Origin: Armatimonadota bacterium
GTDB lineage: Bacteria > Armatimonadota > DTGP01 > JAHWJO01
Assembly (NCBI GenBank): GCA_019348365.1
Contig: JAHWJO010000005.1
Coordinates: 1-23,370, forward strand
Reading direction: 5' to 3'
DNA length: 23,370 bases
Shown here: one piece after another, positions 1-8,843 of the stretch
How positions within the stretch are numbered: position 1 is the first letter of the stretch
Layout of the letters: each line of letters opens with the position of its first letter
Made by a program: the position numbers and the translations under genes
Notes under the pieces: model-generated
What the model saw: only the letters and a program-made list of their open reading frames with translations
Databases searched by the model: none
What the model was told of the DNA's origin: nothing

Positions 1-841
<841 letters not shown>

Positions 842-1068
842 GGTGGGAACCCTTTCTCATATGATGAGAACCGTGGCGCTACGGATAGACCATAGAGGGA
901 CGCCATCGCTTCGTGCGTTGAAATGGACTCGAACCGTTTCACTATTCCCATCGAAGCGAGGCTCTTAACCGGATACCGGTCTCGATTCCTGTCGGGAAAC
1001 CTTACCATAGTCGCAGCATATTGAAGGGATGGGATGATCGGTTTCAGTGGTTGCAGGATCCGGGTTTT

Positions 1069-2049
1069 CTATCCCGATTCATGAGGTTGCCCGGTCATGG
1101 ACAGGGCGTTCTTCCGGTCGGTGGTCGCCATGTGGCGGCGATAGAACGTGTACCCGAACCAGAGGCCGTAGAAGAAGGCCAGCATCATCAGCGACAACCC
1201 AAGCGCGACGGCAAAGGAGCCCGTCACTTTGTACGTGACGATGTAGAGATCGCCGCAGAGCCCCAACGCGAGCGGGACCATCCCTGCGAGGAGCATCCGC
1301 CCGGCAAACCGGTGGAACCCCTCCGTGTGTTCCCCCCGGTCCACGAGTCGGTGGAAGGAGGCCGGGGTCATCAGCAGGATGATGGCGACGGCCATGAGCG
1401 ACAGGCTCCCCAGATGCACGTACCTGGAGGAGAGGGGGAGCTTCTCAAAGCCCTCCACCAGCATGGATGCCAACTGGAACCCCATGAGAGCCTGCGCGCC
1501 CGGCAGAATCACACGAATCTCTTCCAGCACCGTCGAGATCTTTTGGCGGCGGTCCGAATGGGGGGAGTCCCCGGAGGGTTCCTCCTTCCCGGGTTCATCT
1601 CCCACGAACGCATTCATCCGATTCATACAACATACGGCCTCCAGGCCATACCAGAAGAAAAGGGCCGTCGCCAGCGCAACCGACCCGAAGATCGCCGCCG
1701 CTTGGAAACCGATGACGCTTTCCGCCGCAATGTAGAGTGAAATGCCAATCGCCGCAGCGAACGGCAGCAGCGCCAGCCCGATCAGCCGGGTGATGATCTG
1801 ATGCAGGTGTTCCGTGTCTTCGCCTGCGTCGGCCATTTGATGATAGGCGACAATTCCGATCAGGAGGCCGACCGCGAGGAGCATCATGACCAGCGAGCCG
1901 ACCAGCAGATACTGGGAAAAGGACGGCAGCTTTTCAAATCCCTTTTCAAAGACGGCCCGGTAATGGAACCCCAGCAGCACCTGCGCTCCCAGCACGAGGA
2001 TATGGCACTCCTGCACCCCGCTGTTGATCTTGTGCTTCAGGTCCGTCAT
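1069..2049 (-). CDS. Membrane protein with two tandem DUF6328-like units
   Basis: Integral membrane protein of unknown function, 326 residues, made of two homologous halves at an offset of about 163 residues. Matching pairs include GAQVLLGF (21-28) with GAQALMGF (184-191), GFEKLP (37-42) with GFEKLP (200-205), YHQMADAGEDTEHLHQ (69-84) with FHRLVDRGEHTEGFHR (232-247), and SLYIAAESVIG with DLYIVTYKVTG. Each half has about four hydrophobic segments. A charged linker (about 146-170, EPGKEEPSGDSPHSDRRQK) joins them. From memory the repeated unit resembles DUF6328, normally a single-unit protein of roughly 150-180 residues, so this looks like a duplication and fusion. The conserved His/Asp/Glu cluster in the loop after the second hydrophobic segment is present in both halves. 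The ATG is preceded by AGAGGG. It stands alone between the dehydrogenase and the lipid A operon, so neighbours give no function. Confidence 0.82.
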   Translation of the reverse strand: MTDLKHKINSGVQECHILVLGAQVLLGFHYRAVFEKGFEKLPSFSQYLLVGSLVMMLLAVGLLIGIVAYHQMADAGEDTEHLHQIITRLIGLALLPFAAAIGISLYIAAESVIGFQAAAIFGSVALATALFFWYGLEAVCCMNRMNAFVGDEPGKEEPSGDSPHSDRRQKISTVLEEIRVILPGAQALMGFQLASMLVEGFEKLPLSSRYVHLGSLSLMAVAIILLMTPASFHRLVDRGEHTEGFHRFAGRMLLAGMVPLALGLCGDLYIVTYKVTGSFAVALGLSLMMLAFFYGLWFGYTFYRRHMATTDRKNALSMTGQPHESG

Positions 2050-2226
2050 GCGCCCTCTGTCTCTGAGCGGAAAAACTCACGCGACCCCCATCGATCCGGG
2101 TCAATCGTATTATTCTCTTTCAGAGATGCCGTGAAACGTTAGGGGTGATGAATGACGGCTTCCGCCAACAATCCGAAGGGAAATTGTTATGTTCAACGAC
2201 ATGGGAGGAGTGGCCTACTTCGTATA

Positions 2227-3432
2227 TCAGTCGGGAGCCGTGGAGAGGGAGGTTTGCGCCTGGCGTATGCCGGAGAGGACCCAGTCGGAAAACTCATCCC
2301 ACGGCTCCACCCGCATCGCCACTTCGAGGACGTACAGCGGGGGAGCGCCGTCAGCCATATATGAAATGTCCGGTGTCCGGAGCTTGACGGCGTCTTTCGC
2401 GGTGGTGACGATCCCCTCAAGGCCGCGACGGGCGGCATCCGCGCGCACCCGCAGAAGGTCGTCGGGCGAGTAGGCGTAATGGTCGGGGAAGCGGTACGGG
2501 TGAACGACGCTCGCGCCCCACGCTTTGAGGCTCGCTTCAAAGTCGGCGGGGCTGCCCAGCGCGCTCATCGCCCCGACTTTCATTCCGCACAAGGCGCTCA
2601 GTTCCGTTGCTTCTCCCTCGGTCCACTCGCGCAAGCCCTGCGGCGCGTAGTTGGCGGTGAACACGGGGATGCGCGGGGCCAGCCGATGAACGTCGGTGCG
2701 GAGCCGGTCCAGAGCGTCCGCGCTCACCTGGACCGTGTGGGTGAGGATCACGGCGGAGGCGCGCCGGAGGGCAGAGGGCATCTCGCGGAGCAGGCCACGG
2801 GGCAGCAGGGCGCTGTACCCCCATGGCTCCGTCGCGCTGATCAAAACGAGGTTCAGGTCGCGGTGCAGCCGCCAGTACTGGAACGCATCGTCGAGCAGCA
2901 GCACGTCGGGCCGGAACCGCTCCAGCGCCAGCGCGCCGCTCTCCACCCGCCGCTTGCCGATGAGGACGGGCACGCCCGGAAGGCTCTGCGCCAGCAGCGC
3001 CGCCTCGTCTCCCGATTCCTTTGGCGTGAGCAGCACGCGCTCCCCGTCGCTGACGACGGCGGGACCCCGCCCGATCCCCGCGTGATAGCCGTAGTTCAGC
3101 AGGGCGGGCTGCAAGCCGTGATCCCGCAGCAGTTGGGCCAGGGTGAGCGCGAGTCCCGTCTTTCCGGTTCCTCCCACCGTCAGGTTCCCGATGCTGAGGA
3201 CGGGGCAGGGAAGCCGGACTTCCTTGAGCAGTTCCGTGTCGTACATGCCCCGGTATGCGCCGATGACGAGGCCGTAGAGCGGAGAGAGAAGCCACAGACC
3301 CGCGCGGGCCAGTGTCGTGCCCACGCCACGGTCCTCCCCCGACAGGATGCGAAGCAGCTTCTCGTCTCGGGAGGGGGCGAGGCCCGTCCCCTGCGAGTCA
3401 GGGGATTGCAGACGGGAGTCATCGGCGGTCAT
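2227..3432 (-). CDS. lpxK: Tetraacyldisaccharide 4'-kinase
   Basis: LpxK phosphorylates the 4' position of the lipid A tetraacyldisaccharide-1-phosphate on the inner face of the cytoplasmic membrane. The 401-residue protein has a hydrophobic N-terminal segment (about 41-60) for membrane association, the family-specific P-loop GNLTVGGTGKTG (82-93), and LLDDAFQYWRLHRDLNLVLI, which matches the conserved DD.FQ..L.RD signature. Near the C-terminus ITHTVQ-type and TTAKDAVKL motifs (the latter the usual T.KD..K) are intact. The ATG at 3432 overlaps the waaA stop as ATGA, so translation is probably coupled. The first 25 or so residues before the membrane segment are longer than in Escherichia coli LpxK (about 330 residues in total). 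It is the last gene of the operon; I see no convincing terminator downstream. Confidence 0.95.
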   Translation of the reverse strand: MTADDSRLQSPDSQGTGLAPSRDEKLLRILSGEDRGVGTTLARAGLWLLSPLYGLVIGAYRGMYDTELLKEVRLPCPVLSIGNLTVGGTGKTGLALTLAQLLRDHGLQPALLNYGYHAGIGRGPAVVSDGERVLLTPKESGDEAALLAQSLPGVPVLIGKRRVESGALALERFRPDVLLLDDAFQYWRLHRDLNLVLISATEPWGYSALLPRGLLREMPSALRRASAVILTHTVQVSADALDRLRTDVHRLAPRIPVFTANYAPQGLREWTEGEATELSALCGMKVGAMSALGSPADFEASLKAWGASVVHPYRFPDHYAYSPDDLLRVRADAARRGLEGIVTTAKDAVKLRTPDISYMADGAPPLYVLEVAMRVEPWDEFSDWVLSGIRQAQTSLSTAPD

Positions 3433-4715
3433 GCGCGCCCCTCGATGGCGGCGAGGAGCAGGTCCACGTACCGCTCCGAGGCCCCCCGGTTCGCCTCCAC
3501 CACGGCGAGGGCGCGTTTTTCCAGCGCGCGCAGATCCTCCGGGTGGGCGAGGGCATCCGCAACGAGCCGCTTCAACTCTTCCTCGTCGTCGGCCTGGAAT
3601 CCCACCCCCTCGTCCACGAGGAGCCCTGCGATGTCCCGGACGTTCTGCGTGTGAGGGCCGAAGAAGACCGGCTTCCCCTGCGCGACGGGCTGGAGCAGGT
3701 TGTGTCCCCCGATGTTCGCGAGTGTCCCCCCCACGAAGCAGACGTCCCCCACCGCGTAGATCTTCCCCAGCTCCCCCATGGTGTCCAGCAGGACGAGCTC
3801 CGCTCCGGGCACAGAACGGGTCCGCCGCCCCACGGTGAAGCCGCGCTCGCGGATCAGGGTTTCGATCTCCTCCGTCCGTTCCAGGTGGCGGGGGGCCAGG
3901 AGCAGCCGCAGGGTGGGATGCCGGGTTCGGAGCGCGCCGAAGACGTTGAGCAGGGCTGCCTCCTCGCCGGGCCGCGTGCTCCCCCCGACGATCACTTTCG
4001 CATCCTCCTCCCATCCCAATTCTCTCTTCAGCGCCATCGCATCCGATTTAGACAAGGGTTGGGCTTCCTGATCGAACTTCGTCTGCCCGAGGACCTGCAC
4101 CCGGTCCTCCGGCGCGCCCAGCGCGATGGCGCGGTCGGCGTCCTCCTCCGTCTGCATCCCGAACGCCGTCACCATGCCGTAGATCCAGCGCATCGCCCTG
4201 CCGATCTTCCGAGCGCGGCGGTAGCCCCGGTCGGAGATGCGCCCGTTCGCCACCACGACCGGTATCCCGCGAGACCGGCAGGCGGAAAGATAGTTCGGCC
4301 AGAATTCGGCTTCCATCAGCAGCACGGCGCGGGGCCGGGTCCGGTTCAGGCTGCGGTGGACGGCGGGGAGGAGGTCCCAGGGGAAGTAGAAGAGCGCGGA
4401 TGCTTGCGGGCAGAGCCGGGCCGCCATCTCTTTCCCGGCGGGGGTGAGGGTGGTGAGGAGAATCGGCACGTCCGGCAACCGCTCCTCCAGCGCTTTCAGG
4501 AGGGGCGCGGCAGCGGCGGCTTCCCCCGCCGAGACCGCATGCACCCAGACCGGGGCGGGGGAGTCCGGAGGGAGGGCCGGGGAGCCGCCCATTCGCTCGG
4601 CCCAGCCTTCGCCCTTGCCCTGCGCGAGCTTGCGGTAGAGCAGCCAGCCCAACAGGACCGGAAGCGCCAGAAGGTGGAGCAGGTTATAGACAAGCCACCA
4701 GGCCAGGGGAGGCAT
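3429..4715 (-). CDS. waaA: 3-deoxy-D-manno-octulosonic acid (Kdo) transferase
   Basis: WaaA (KdtA), a GT30 glycosyltransferase, moves Kdo from CMP-Kdo to a lipid A precursor at the inner membrane. The 428-residue product has an N-terminal membrane anchor (about 6-27, WWLVYNLLHLLALPVLLGWL), then WVHAVSAGE, the acceptor-domain signature EAEFWPN (ETELWPN in E. coli) with its catalytic Glu region, NGRISDRGYRRAR, and the donor-domain signature GGTLANIGGHNLLQP. Length and motif order match the family. AGGAATCC precedes the ATG. Its stop overlaps the lpxK start (ATGA), and a 36-bp remnant of an interspersed repeat sits in the 78-base gap to the upstream msbA-like gene. Whether it adds one, two or more Kdo residues cannot be read from the sequence. 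Confidence 0.96.
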   Translation of the reverse strand: MPPLAWWLVYNLLHLLALPVLLGWLLYRKLAQGKGEGWAERMGGSPALPPDSPAPVWVHAVSAGEAAAAAPLLKALEERLPDVPILLTTLTPAGKEMAARLCPQASALFYFPWDLLPAVHRSLNRTRPRAVLLMEAEFWPNYLSACRSRGIPVVVANGRISDRGYRRARKIGRAMRWIYGMVTAFGMQTEEDADRAIALGAPEDRVQVLGQTKFDQEAQPLSKSDAMALKRELGWEEDAKVIVGGSTRPGEEAALLNVFGALRTRHPTLRLLLAPRHLERTEEIETLIRERGFTVGRRTRSVPGAELVLLDTMGELGKIYAVGDVCFVGGTLANIGGHNLLQPVAQGKPVFFGPHTQNVRDIAGLLVDEGVGFQADDEEELKRLVADALAHPEDLRALEKRALAVVEANRGASERYVDLLLAAIEGRA

Positions 4716-4751
4716 GAGCGAGGATTCCTAGCGGAAGATAGTCTCAATTAC

Positions 4752-4789
4752 TGAGAGGGCCAGCGCTAAGCGCGGGGGGTGAGGGCGCG
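4752..4789 (+). repeat. Partial copy of the 'GGGAGAGGG..GGTGAGGG' interspersed element
   Basis: The stretch GAGAGGGCCAGCGCTAAG followed by CGCGGGGGGTGAGGGCGC matches 15884-15918 with only a few differences. It keeps the GCGC-(T/G)AA-GCGC mini hairpin and the GGTGAGGG end but lacks the longer CTCTCCCA/TGGGAGAG hairpin. It lies between msbA-like and waaA, inside an operon, so it is probably transcribed. Confidence 0.7.
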
Positions 4790-4793
4790 AACC

Positions 4794-6620
4794 TCACACG
4801 CTCTCCGCCGATTCCGCCGGGGGGAGATCCTCGGCGAATTGGGCGTGGAAGAGGCGGGCGTAGGCCCCGCTCCGGGCCAGCAGCTCCTCTTCCGTCCCCT
4901 GCTCGATGATGCGGCCCGCCTCGATGACCAAAATCCGGTCGGCGCGGCGGATGGTGGAGAGCCGGTGGGCGATCACGAACGTCGTCCGCCCCTCCATCAA
5001 CCGCTCTAGCGCCTCCGAGACGAGCTGCTCGGACTCCGGGTCGAGGGAGGAGGTCGCTTCGTCCAGGATGAGGATGGCGGGGTCCTTCAGCACGGCGCGG
5101 GCGATGGCGATGCGCTGCCGCTGGCCCCCGGAGAGCTTCGCGCCGCGCTCCCCGACGACCGTATCGTAGCCGTCCGGCAGCCGCTCGATGAAGCTGTGGG
5201 CGTTCGCAGCCCGCGCGGCGTCTTCGATCTCCGACTGGATGGCCCCCGGCTTCCCGTATGCGATGTTCTCCCCCACCGTGCCGCTGAACAGCTGCGTCTC
5301 CTGCGGCACGATCCCGATGTGGCTCCGGAGGTCCGCCAGCCGCACCGTGCGAATATCGTGCCCATCCACGAGGATGCGCCCGGACTGCGGATCGTAGAAG
5401 CGCGGGACGAGATTGACGAGCGTGGACTTCCCCGCCCCCGACGATCCCACGAACGCGAGGGTCTGGCCCGGCTCCGCGTGGAAGCGGATGCCCCGGAGGA
5501 TCGGGTGCTCCTCGTCGTAGGCGAATCCGACCTCTTCGAAGCGGATGTCGCCCCGGACGTGGGGCAGGGGCTTCGCGTCGGGCGCGTCCTTCACGTCCGG
5601 CGGCTCGTCCATGATGTCGAAGAGCCGCTCGGCGGCGCTGAACATCTGCTGGAGGTTCGTGTGGGTGCGCCCGAGCTGCTTGAAGGCGGCGGCCACGCTG
5701 TTGAGCAGGAGCACGTAGGTGAGGAGCCCGGCGGTGGTGATCCGGGGCGGGGTCGCCGCCATCTCCCGCGCGCCGAAGCCGAGGATGACGATGACGGCGG
5801 CGATGCTCACGATCTCCAGCGTCGGCGTGAGGATCGCCACGACCCGCACCCCGCGCATCGCGGCACGGTACGCCTCGTTCGACTCCCGGCGGAACCGCTC
5901 GATCTCGTGCGCCTCCCGCCCGAACGACTGGACGACCCGCACCCCGGAGACCGATTCCTCCAGCACCGTCGCGAGCCCCGCCTGCCGCTCCTGCTTCTGG
6001 CGGGCGGCCCGGCGCATCGGCTTGCTCCCCTGCTGCACGATGAAGACGACCAGCGGCACGAGCACGAAGGCGAGGAGGCTCAGGCGCCAGTTCAGCTTGA
6101 AGAGCGCCGTCACCGCGAACAGGATCGTGAACGGCCCCGTGACGGCGTTCGTCAGATGCTGGGTCAGGCCGTCCTCGATCACGCGTACGTCGTTCGTCAG
6201 CCGGGACATCAACTGTCCGGTGCGGGTGCGGTGGAAATACCCCAGCGAGAGCGTCTGGATGTGGGCGTAGACCGCGTTCCGCAGGTCCATCGCCGTCCGG
6301 AACCCGGAGGAGAAGACGAGGAACTCCTGCCCGAAGTTGAAGATGCTCTTGATGAGGACGAGGAGAAAGATCGCCCCCAGGATCACGGCGAGAGGCGGGA
6401 GTCCCTCCGCCGGCTCGGGGGTGGCGGCGTTGACGGCGTACTGGACGAGGTAGAGGATGAGCACCTGGATGCCCGAATCCCCCACGCCGCACAGCGATCC
6501 GACGAGGAACCGGTAGCGGTACGGCTTGAGGAACCGCCACAGGCGCGCGATCAGGTTCCGGTCGCTCAGGGCGGTCCGGGCGGCGGAACTTTCAACGATG
6601 ACTTCCTCTTCAATCCTCAT
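4794..6620 (-). CDS. msbA: MsbA-type ABC exporter (lipid A/lipid flippase candidate)
   Basis: Homodimeric ABC half-transporter with fused membrane and ATPase domains; from its place among lipid A genes the likely substrate is core-lipid A flipped across the inner membrane. The N-terminal half has about six hydrophobic segments with the conserved YFHRTRTGQLMSRLTNDV coupling region. The ATPase half has Walker A GSSGAGKST (near residue 390), signature LSGGQRQR (near 495), Walker B AILILDEATSSLD (near 515) and the switch His in FVIAHRLS (near 550). All catalytic residues are present. I chose the ATG at 6620 (608 residues). An in-frame TTG at 6677 would add 19 residues and begin 12 bases after the upstream stop; neither has a strong Shine-Dalgarno sequence. 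Family sequences alone do not separate MsbA from multidrug exporters, so the name rests largely on context. Confidence 0.88.
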   Translation of the reverse strand: MRIEEEVIVESSAARTALSDRNLIARLWRFLKPYRYRFLVGSLCGVGDSGIQVLILYLVQYAVNAATPEPAEGLPPLAVILGAIFLLVLIKSIFNFGQEFLVFSSGFRTAMDLRNAVYAHIQTLSLGYFHRTRTGQLMSRLTNDVRVIEDGLTQHLTNAVTGPFTILFAVTALFKLNWRLSLLAFVLVPLVVFIVQQGSKPMRRAARQKQERQAGLATVLEESVSGVRVVQSFGREAHEIERFRRESNEAYRAAMRGVRVVAILTPTLEIVSIAAVIVILGFGAREMAATPPRITTAGLLTYVLLLNSVAAAFKQLGRTHTNLQQMFSAAERLFDIMDEPPDVKDAPDAKPLPHVRGDIRFEEVGFAYDEEHPILRGIRFHAEPGQTLAFVGSSGAGKSTLVNLVPRFYDPQSGRILVDGHDIRTVRLADLRSHIGIVPQETQLFSGTVGENIAYGKPGAIQSEIEDAARAANAHSFIERLPDGYDTVVGERGAKLSGGQRQRIAIARAVLKDPAILILDEATSSLDPESEQLVSEALERLMEGRTTFVIAHRLSTIRRADRILVIEAGRIIEQGTEEELLARSGAYARLFHAQFAEDLPPAESAESV

Positions 6621-6689
6621 GCCGGGTGTTGGAAGAACAGTTGGAACTCGATGCGGACCGGGAGTTCGTTTCGGCAATTCATGCGAACG

Positions 6690-7259
6690 TCAGCCGTTCC
6701 CTCCGGGGAGGAAGTCGAACAGTCCCCAGACTTTCAGCGCGAACAGGATACACAGGACGGCGACGGGAATGTACGAGCGGTGTTCCTTATTGTATCGTAC
6801 CTGGGGCCACCCGAACCGGCCTTCCGGCTGCGGATGCCGCCGCCCGGTGGGCCAGAAACGCGGGACCGCCCGGTAATAGTCATGATAGGGTGCGCCGAGG
6901 TTGGCCTTGAGATACCGTTCTTCCGAGAGGATCGCCAGGTAGTAGAAGAAGAGGAACTGGAGGAACACCACAAGATACGCCCACCATTGGTTCGCCATGA
7001 CCGCGAACCCGAGCGAAATCCAGAGGCTCCCGAAGTAGAGGGGGTTCCACATATAGGCGTACGGGCCGCCCGTCGCGACGGTCTGGTCCTTGTAGATGAA
7101 TCCCGCCGCCCAGATGCGGAAGAGCTGCCCCGCGATGATGAAGACGAGCCCGGCGAGGAAGCTCTGGGGGGTGGGGGAGCCGAAGACCCAGAGGAGGAGG
7201 GGGATCAGGGTGGCGAAAAGGGTCCGCCGCCGCCGCGCGAATTCCATGATCGCGTCCAT
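6690..7259 (-). CDS. Isoprenylcysteine carboxyl methyltransferase / phospholipid methyltransferase-like membrane protein
   Basis: A 189-residue membrane protein of the ICMT/PEMT fold, which uses S-adenosylmethionine to methylate a membrane-embedded substrate. About five hydrophobic segments are visible (near 13-30, 34-55, 73-90, 92-112 and 165-184). The signature region GGPYAYMWNPLYFGSLW fits the G-P-x-x-x-x-R/W-N/H-P-x-Y motif, and LSEERYLKANLGAPYHDYY matches the conserved E-(E/R)-x-L..G..Y..Y segment of the SAM site. The start overlaps the lpxB stop (TAATG), so it is translationally coupled into the lipid A operon. Bacterial members act on varied lipids or isoprenoid compounds; the substrate is unknown. 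The position suggests, without proving, a role in modifying lipid A, an isoprenoid carrier or a phospholipid. Confidence 0.85.
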   Translation of the reverse strand: MDAIMEFARRRRTLFATLIPLLLWVFGSPTPQSFLAGLVFIIAGQLFRIWAAGFIYKDQTVATGGPYAYMWNPLYFGSLWISLGFAVMANQWWAYLVVFLQFLFFYYLAILSEERYLKANLGAPYHDYYRAVPRFWPTGRRHPQPEGRFGWPQVRYNKEHRSYIPVAVLCILFALKVWGLFDFLPGGNG

Positions 7260-8560
7260 TAGCTCTCCCTCTCCTTGGCGGGGGCGGCTGCGGAGCGCGG
7301 CTCACCGCCGGAGTTCCCGCCGGAGGTCGGCGCGCCGTCCCCCCAGCGGCCCGCGATGAAGTCGGCCCAGCGGGAGATCACCCCCGGCTCACCCAAACGG
7401 GTGCGGAGCTGCTCGAAACCTTCCTGCTGCGCCCGGCGCGCTTCCCCGCCATCCAGCAGCGGCATCAGGCGCTCTTCCAGGCGTTCCGGCGTGCAATTCT
7501 CGTGGATCAGCTCCGGGCACAACTCGCGATCCAGCAGCAGGTTCGGCAGGCCGATGTACTTCGGCACGACCGCCTTCCGGATCATGTACTCCAGCGCCAT
7601 CGAGCTCCCCCCGTGGTAGCTGATGACCATGGGGCACCCGACGAGCGCCGCTTCCAGCGTGGCCGTGCCGGAGCAGATCATCGCCGCATCCGCCGCCGCC
7701 AGCGCTTCAATGGCCCGGCCCTCCAGAACGTAGAGAGGCGCGGGCCCGGCATACTCCTGGATCGCCGTCGCCTCCGGCATGGCCTCAGCGGAGAGGGTCT
7801 CCGGAGAACCGGCAGCCGCCCATCCGTGCTCCTGCAACAGTTGCTCGAAGCGATCCCGCTTCAGGCTGGTCGCGCGGGGGATCACGAACCGGAGTCCCGC
7901 GACGTTTCCCGCCATGCGCTTCGCAGTGTCCAGCATGACCGGGGCGAGGTGCTGAAGCTCCTGCCCCCGGCTCCCCGGCAGGATCGCGACGACCGGCCCG
8001 TTCTGTCCGGAATCCAGCCGCCGCCGAATCCCCTCGCGATCCGCCGCATCGGGGAGGAAATCGAGGAGGGGGTGGCCCATCCAGTGGGCGTCCAGCCCCG
8101 CCGCCCGCAGCGTCCGCTCCGACGGCTCAAACGGGGTGAGGAACCCATCGGCGCAGGCCGCGAGCTTTGCGGAGACCCGGCCCCCGTCGGGCCGCCACGA
8201 TCCCGGCGGGACGGCGTAAACGACCGGAATGCCCCATCTCCGGGCGAAGTTCCCGGTCGGCACATTGAATGCCCCGAAGTCGAGGAGGACGAGGAGATCG
8301 GGCGGGTCGGCTTTCAGCCGCCGCTTCACGGCCCGGTGGCCCGTCCAGATGGGGAGGATCCGCCGGAACGCCTCCGCGATTCCGATGGCGCTCCACTGCG
8401 AACTGTCCCGGAACAGGGGAACTCCCGCCGCCTTCAGGTTCGGTCCCCCCACGGCTTCGACCCGGAGGCCGGGGATGCGCTCCCGCAACTCCGTCACCAG
8501 GCGCGCGGCGTAGCGGTCGGAGGAGAGCTCACCGGCAATGATAAACAGGGATCGCAGCAT
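7259..8560 (-). CDS. lpxB: Lipid-A-disaccharide synthase
   Basis: LpxB (GT19) condenses UDP-2,3-diacylglucosamine with lipid X to make the lipid A disaccharide, as a peripheral membrane enzyme. The 433-residue product starts MLRSLFIIAGELSSDRYAA; the usual motif is GE.SGD, so Gly is replaced by Ser here. Further family motifs are VGGPNL, LLDFGAFNVP, MGHPLLDFLP, AILPGSRGQEL, CSGTATLEAALVGCPMVISY and IGLPNLLLDRELCPELIHENCTPERL. The C-terminal tail (about the last 30 residues, Gly/Ser/Ala-rich) is longer than in E. coli LpxB (382 residues). I preferred the ATG at 8560; an upstream in-frame start at 8635 would add a 25-residue stretch unlike the family. First gene of the operon; its stop overlaps the methyltransferase-like start. 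Confidence 0.95.
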   Translation of the reverse strand: MLRSLFIIAGELSSDRYAARLVTELRERIPGLRVEAVGGPNLKAAGVPLFRDSSQWSAIGIAEAFRRILPIWTGHRAVKRRLKADPPDLLVLLDFGAFNVPTGNFARRWGIPVVYAVPPGSWRPDGGRVSAKLAACADGFLTPFEPSERTLRAAGLDAHWMGHPLLDFLPDAADREGIRRRLDSGQNGPVVAILPGSRGQELQHLAPVMLDTAKRMAGNVAGLRFVIPRATSLKRDRFEQLLQEHGWAAAGSPETLSAEAMPEATAIQEYAGPAPLYVLEGRAIEALAAADAAMICSGTATLEAALVGCPMVISYHGGSSMALEYMIRKAVVPKYIGLPNLLLDRELCPELIHENCTPERLEERLMPLLDGGEARRAQQEGFEQLRTRLGEPGVISRWADFIAGRWGDGAPTSGGNSGGEPRSAAAPAKERES

Positions 8561-8651
8561 GGCCTCGCCTACGGCGGAAGGGGAAGGGGGGCCGTAGTTC
8601 GGCACATTATAACAGAACGCCGGAATCGTGAGCAACGCGAGGGAGGCGCGC

Positions 8652-8822
8652 CCGGCGATTCAAATTGCGGGCTACAAGGGCGCAAAGCATGTCCTGAGCG
8701 AAGTCGAACGGATCGGCCTTCGCCGACTTCAGGCCCAACCTTCTCTTCAATCGATCAAGCCGGTGGTGGAGTCGCCGGAGGGCGACTTCGTGCCGTTGTT
8801 GCCGCGAATTCATTCGCCGGGA
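8652..8822. repeat. Composite palindromic intergenic element, hybrid arms
   Basis: Left arm 8652-8730 is nearly identical to the arms at 11651-11730 and 12036-12116 (shared core GCAAAGCATGTCCTGAGCGA). It holds a short hairpin (GGCGATTCAAATTGC) and a GAAGTCG...CGACTTC hairpin. The right arm 8767-8822 runs in reverse module order but belongs to another family: GGAGTCGCCGGAGGGCGACT, then CGCGAATTCATTCGCCGG, also seen at 10061-10079 and, inverted, at 22333-22350. It fills the gap between lpxB and the glycosyltransferase. Confidence 0.75.
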
Positions 8823-8843
8823 CCGGTGCCAATGTAGAGGGAT

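Noticed and set aside
3312..4754. Plus-strand open frame (480 codons) opposite waaA
   Set aside because: Antisense to waaA, which is motif-complete; no recognisable protein features.
5196..7262. Long plus-strand open frame (688 codons) opposite msbA-like and the methyltransferase gene
   Set aside because: It is antisense to two well-supported genes, is dominated by Arg/Glu/Pro/His as expected from the reverse frame of GC-rich code, and shows no domain motif.
8628..8837. Short frames running through the interspersed repeat, also at 11607-11852 and 12082-12306
   Set aside because: They arise because the repeat itself is open in several frames; the same peptide words recur at every copy.
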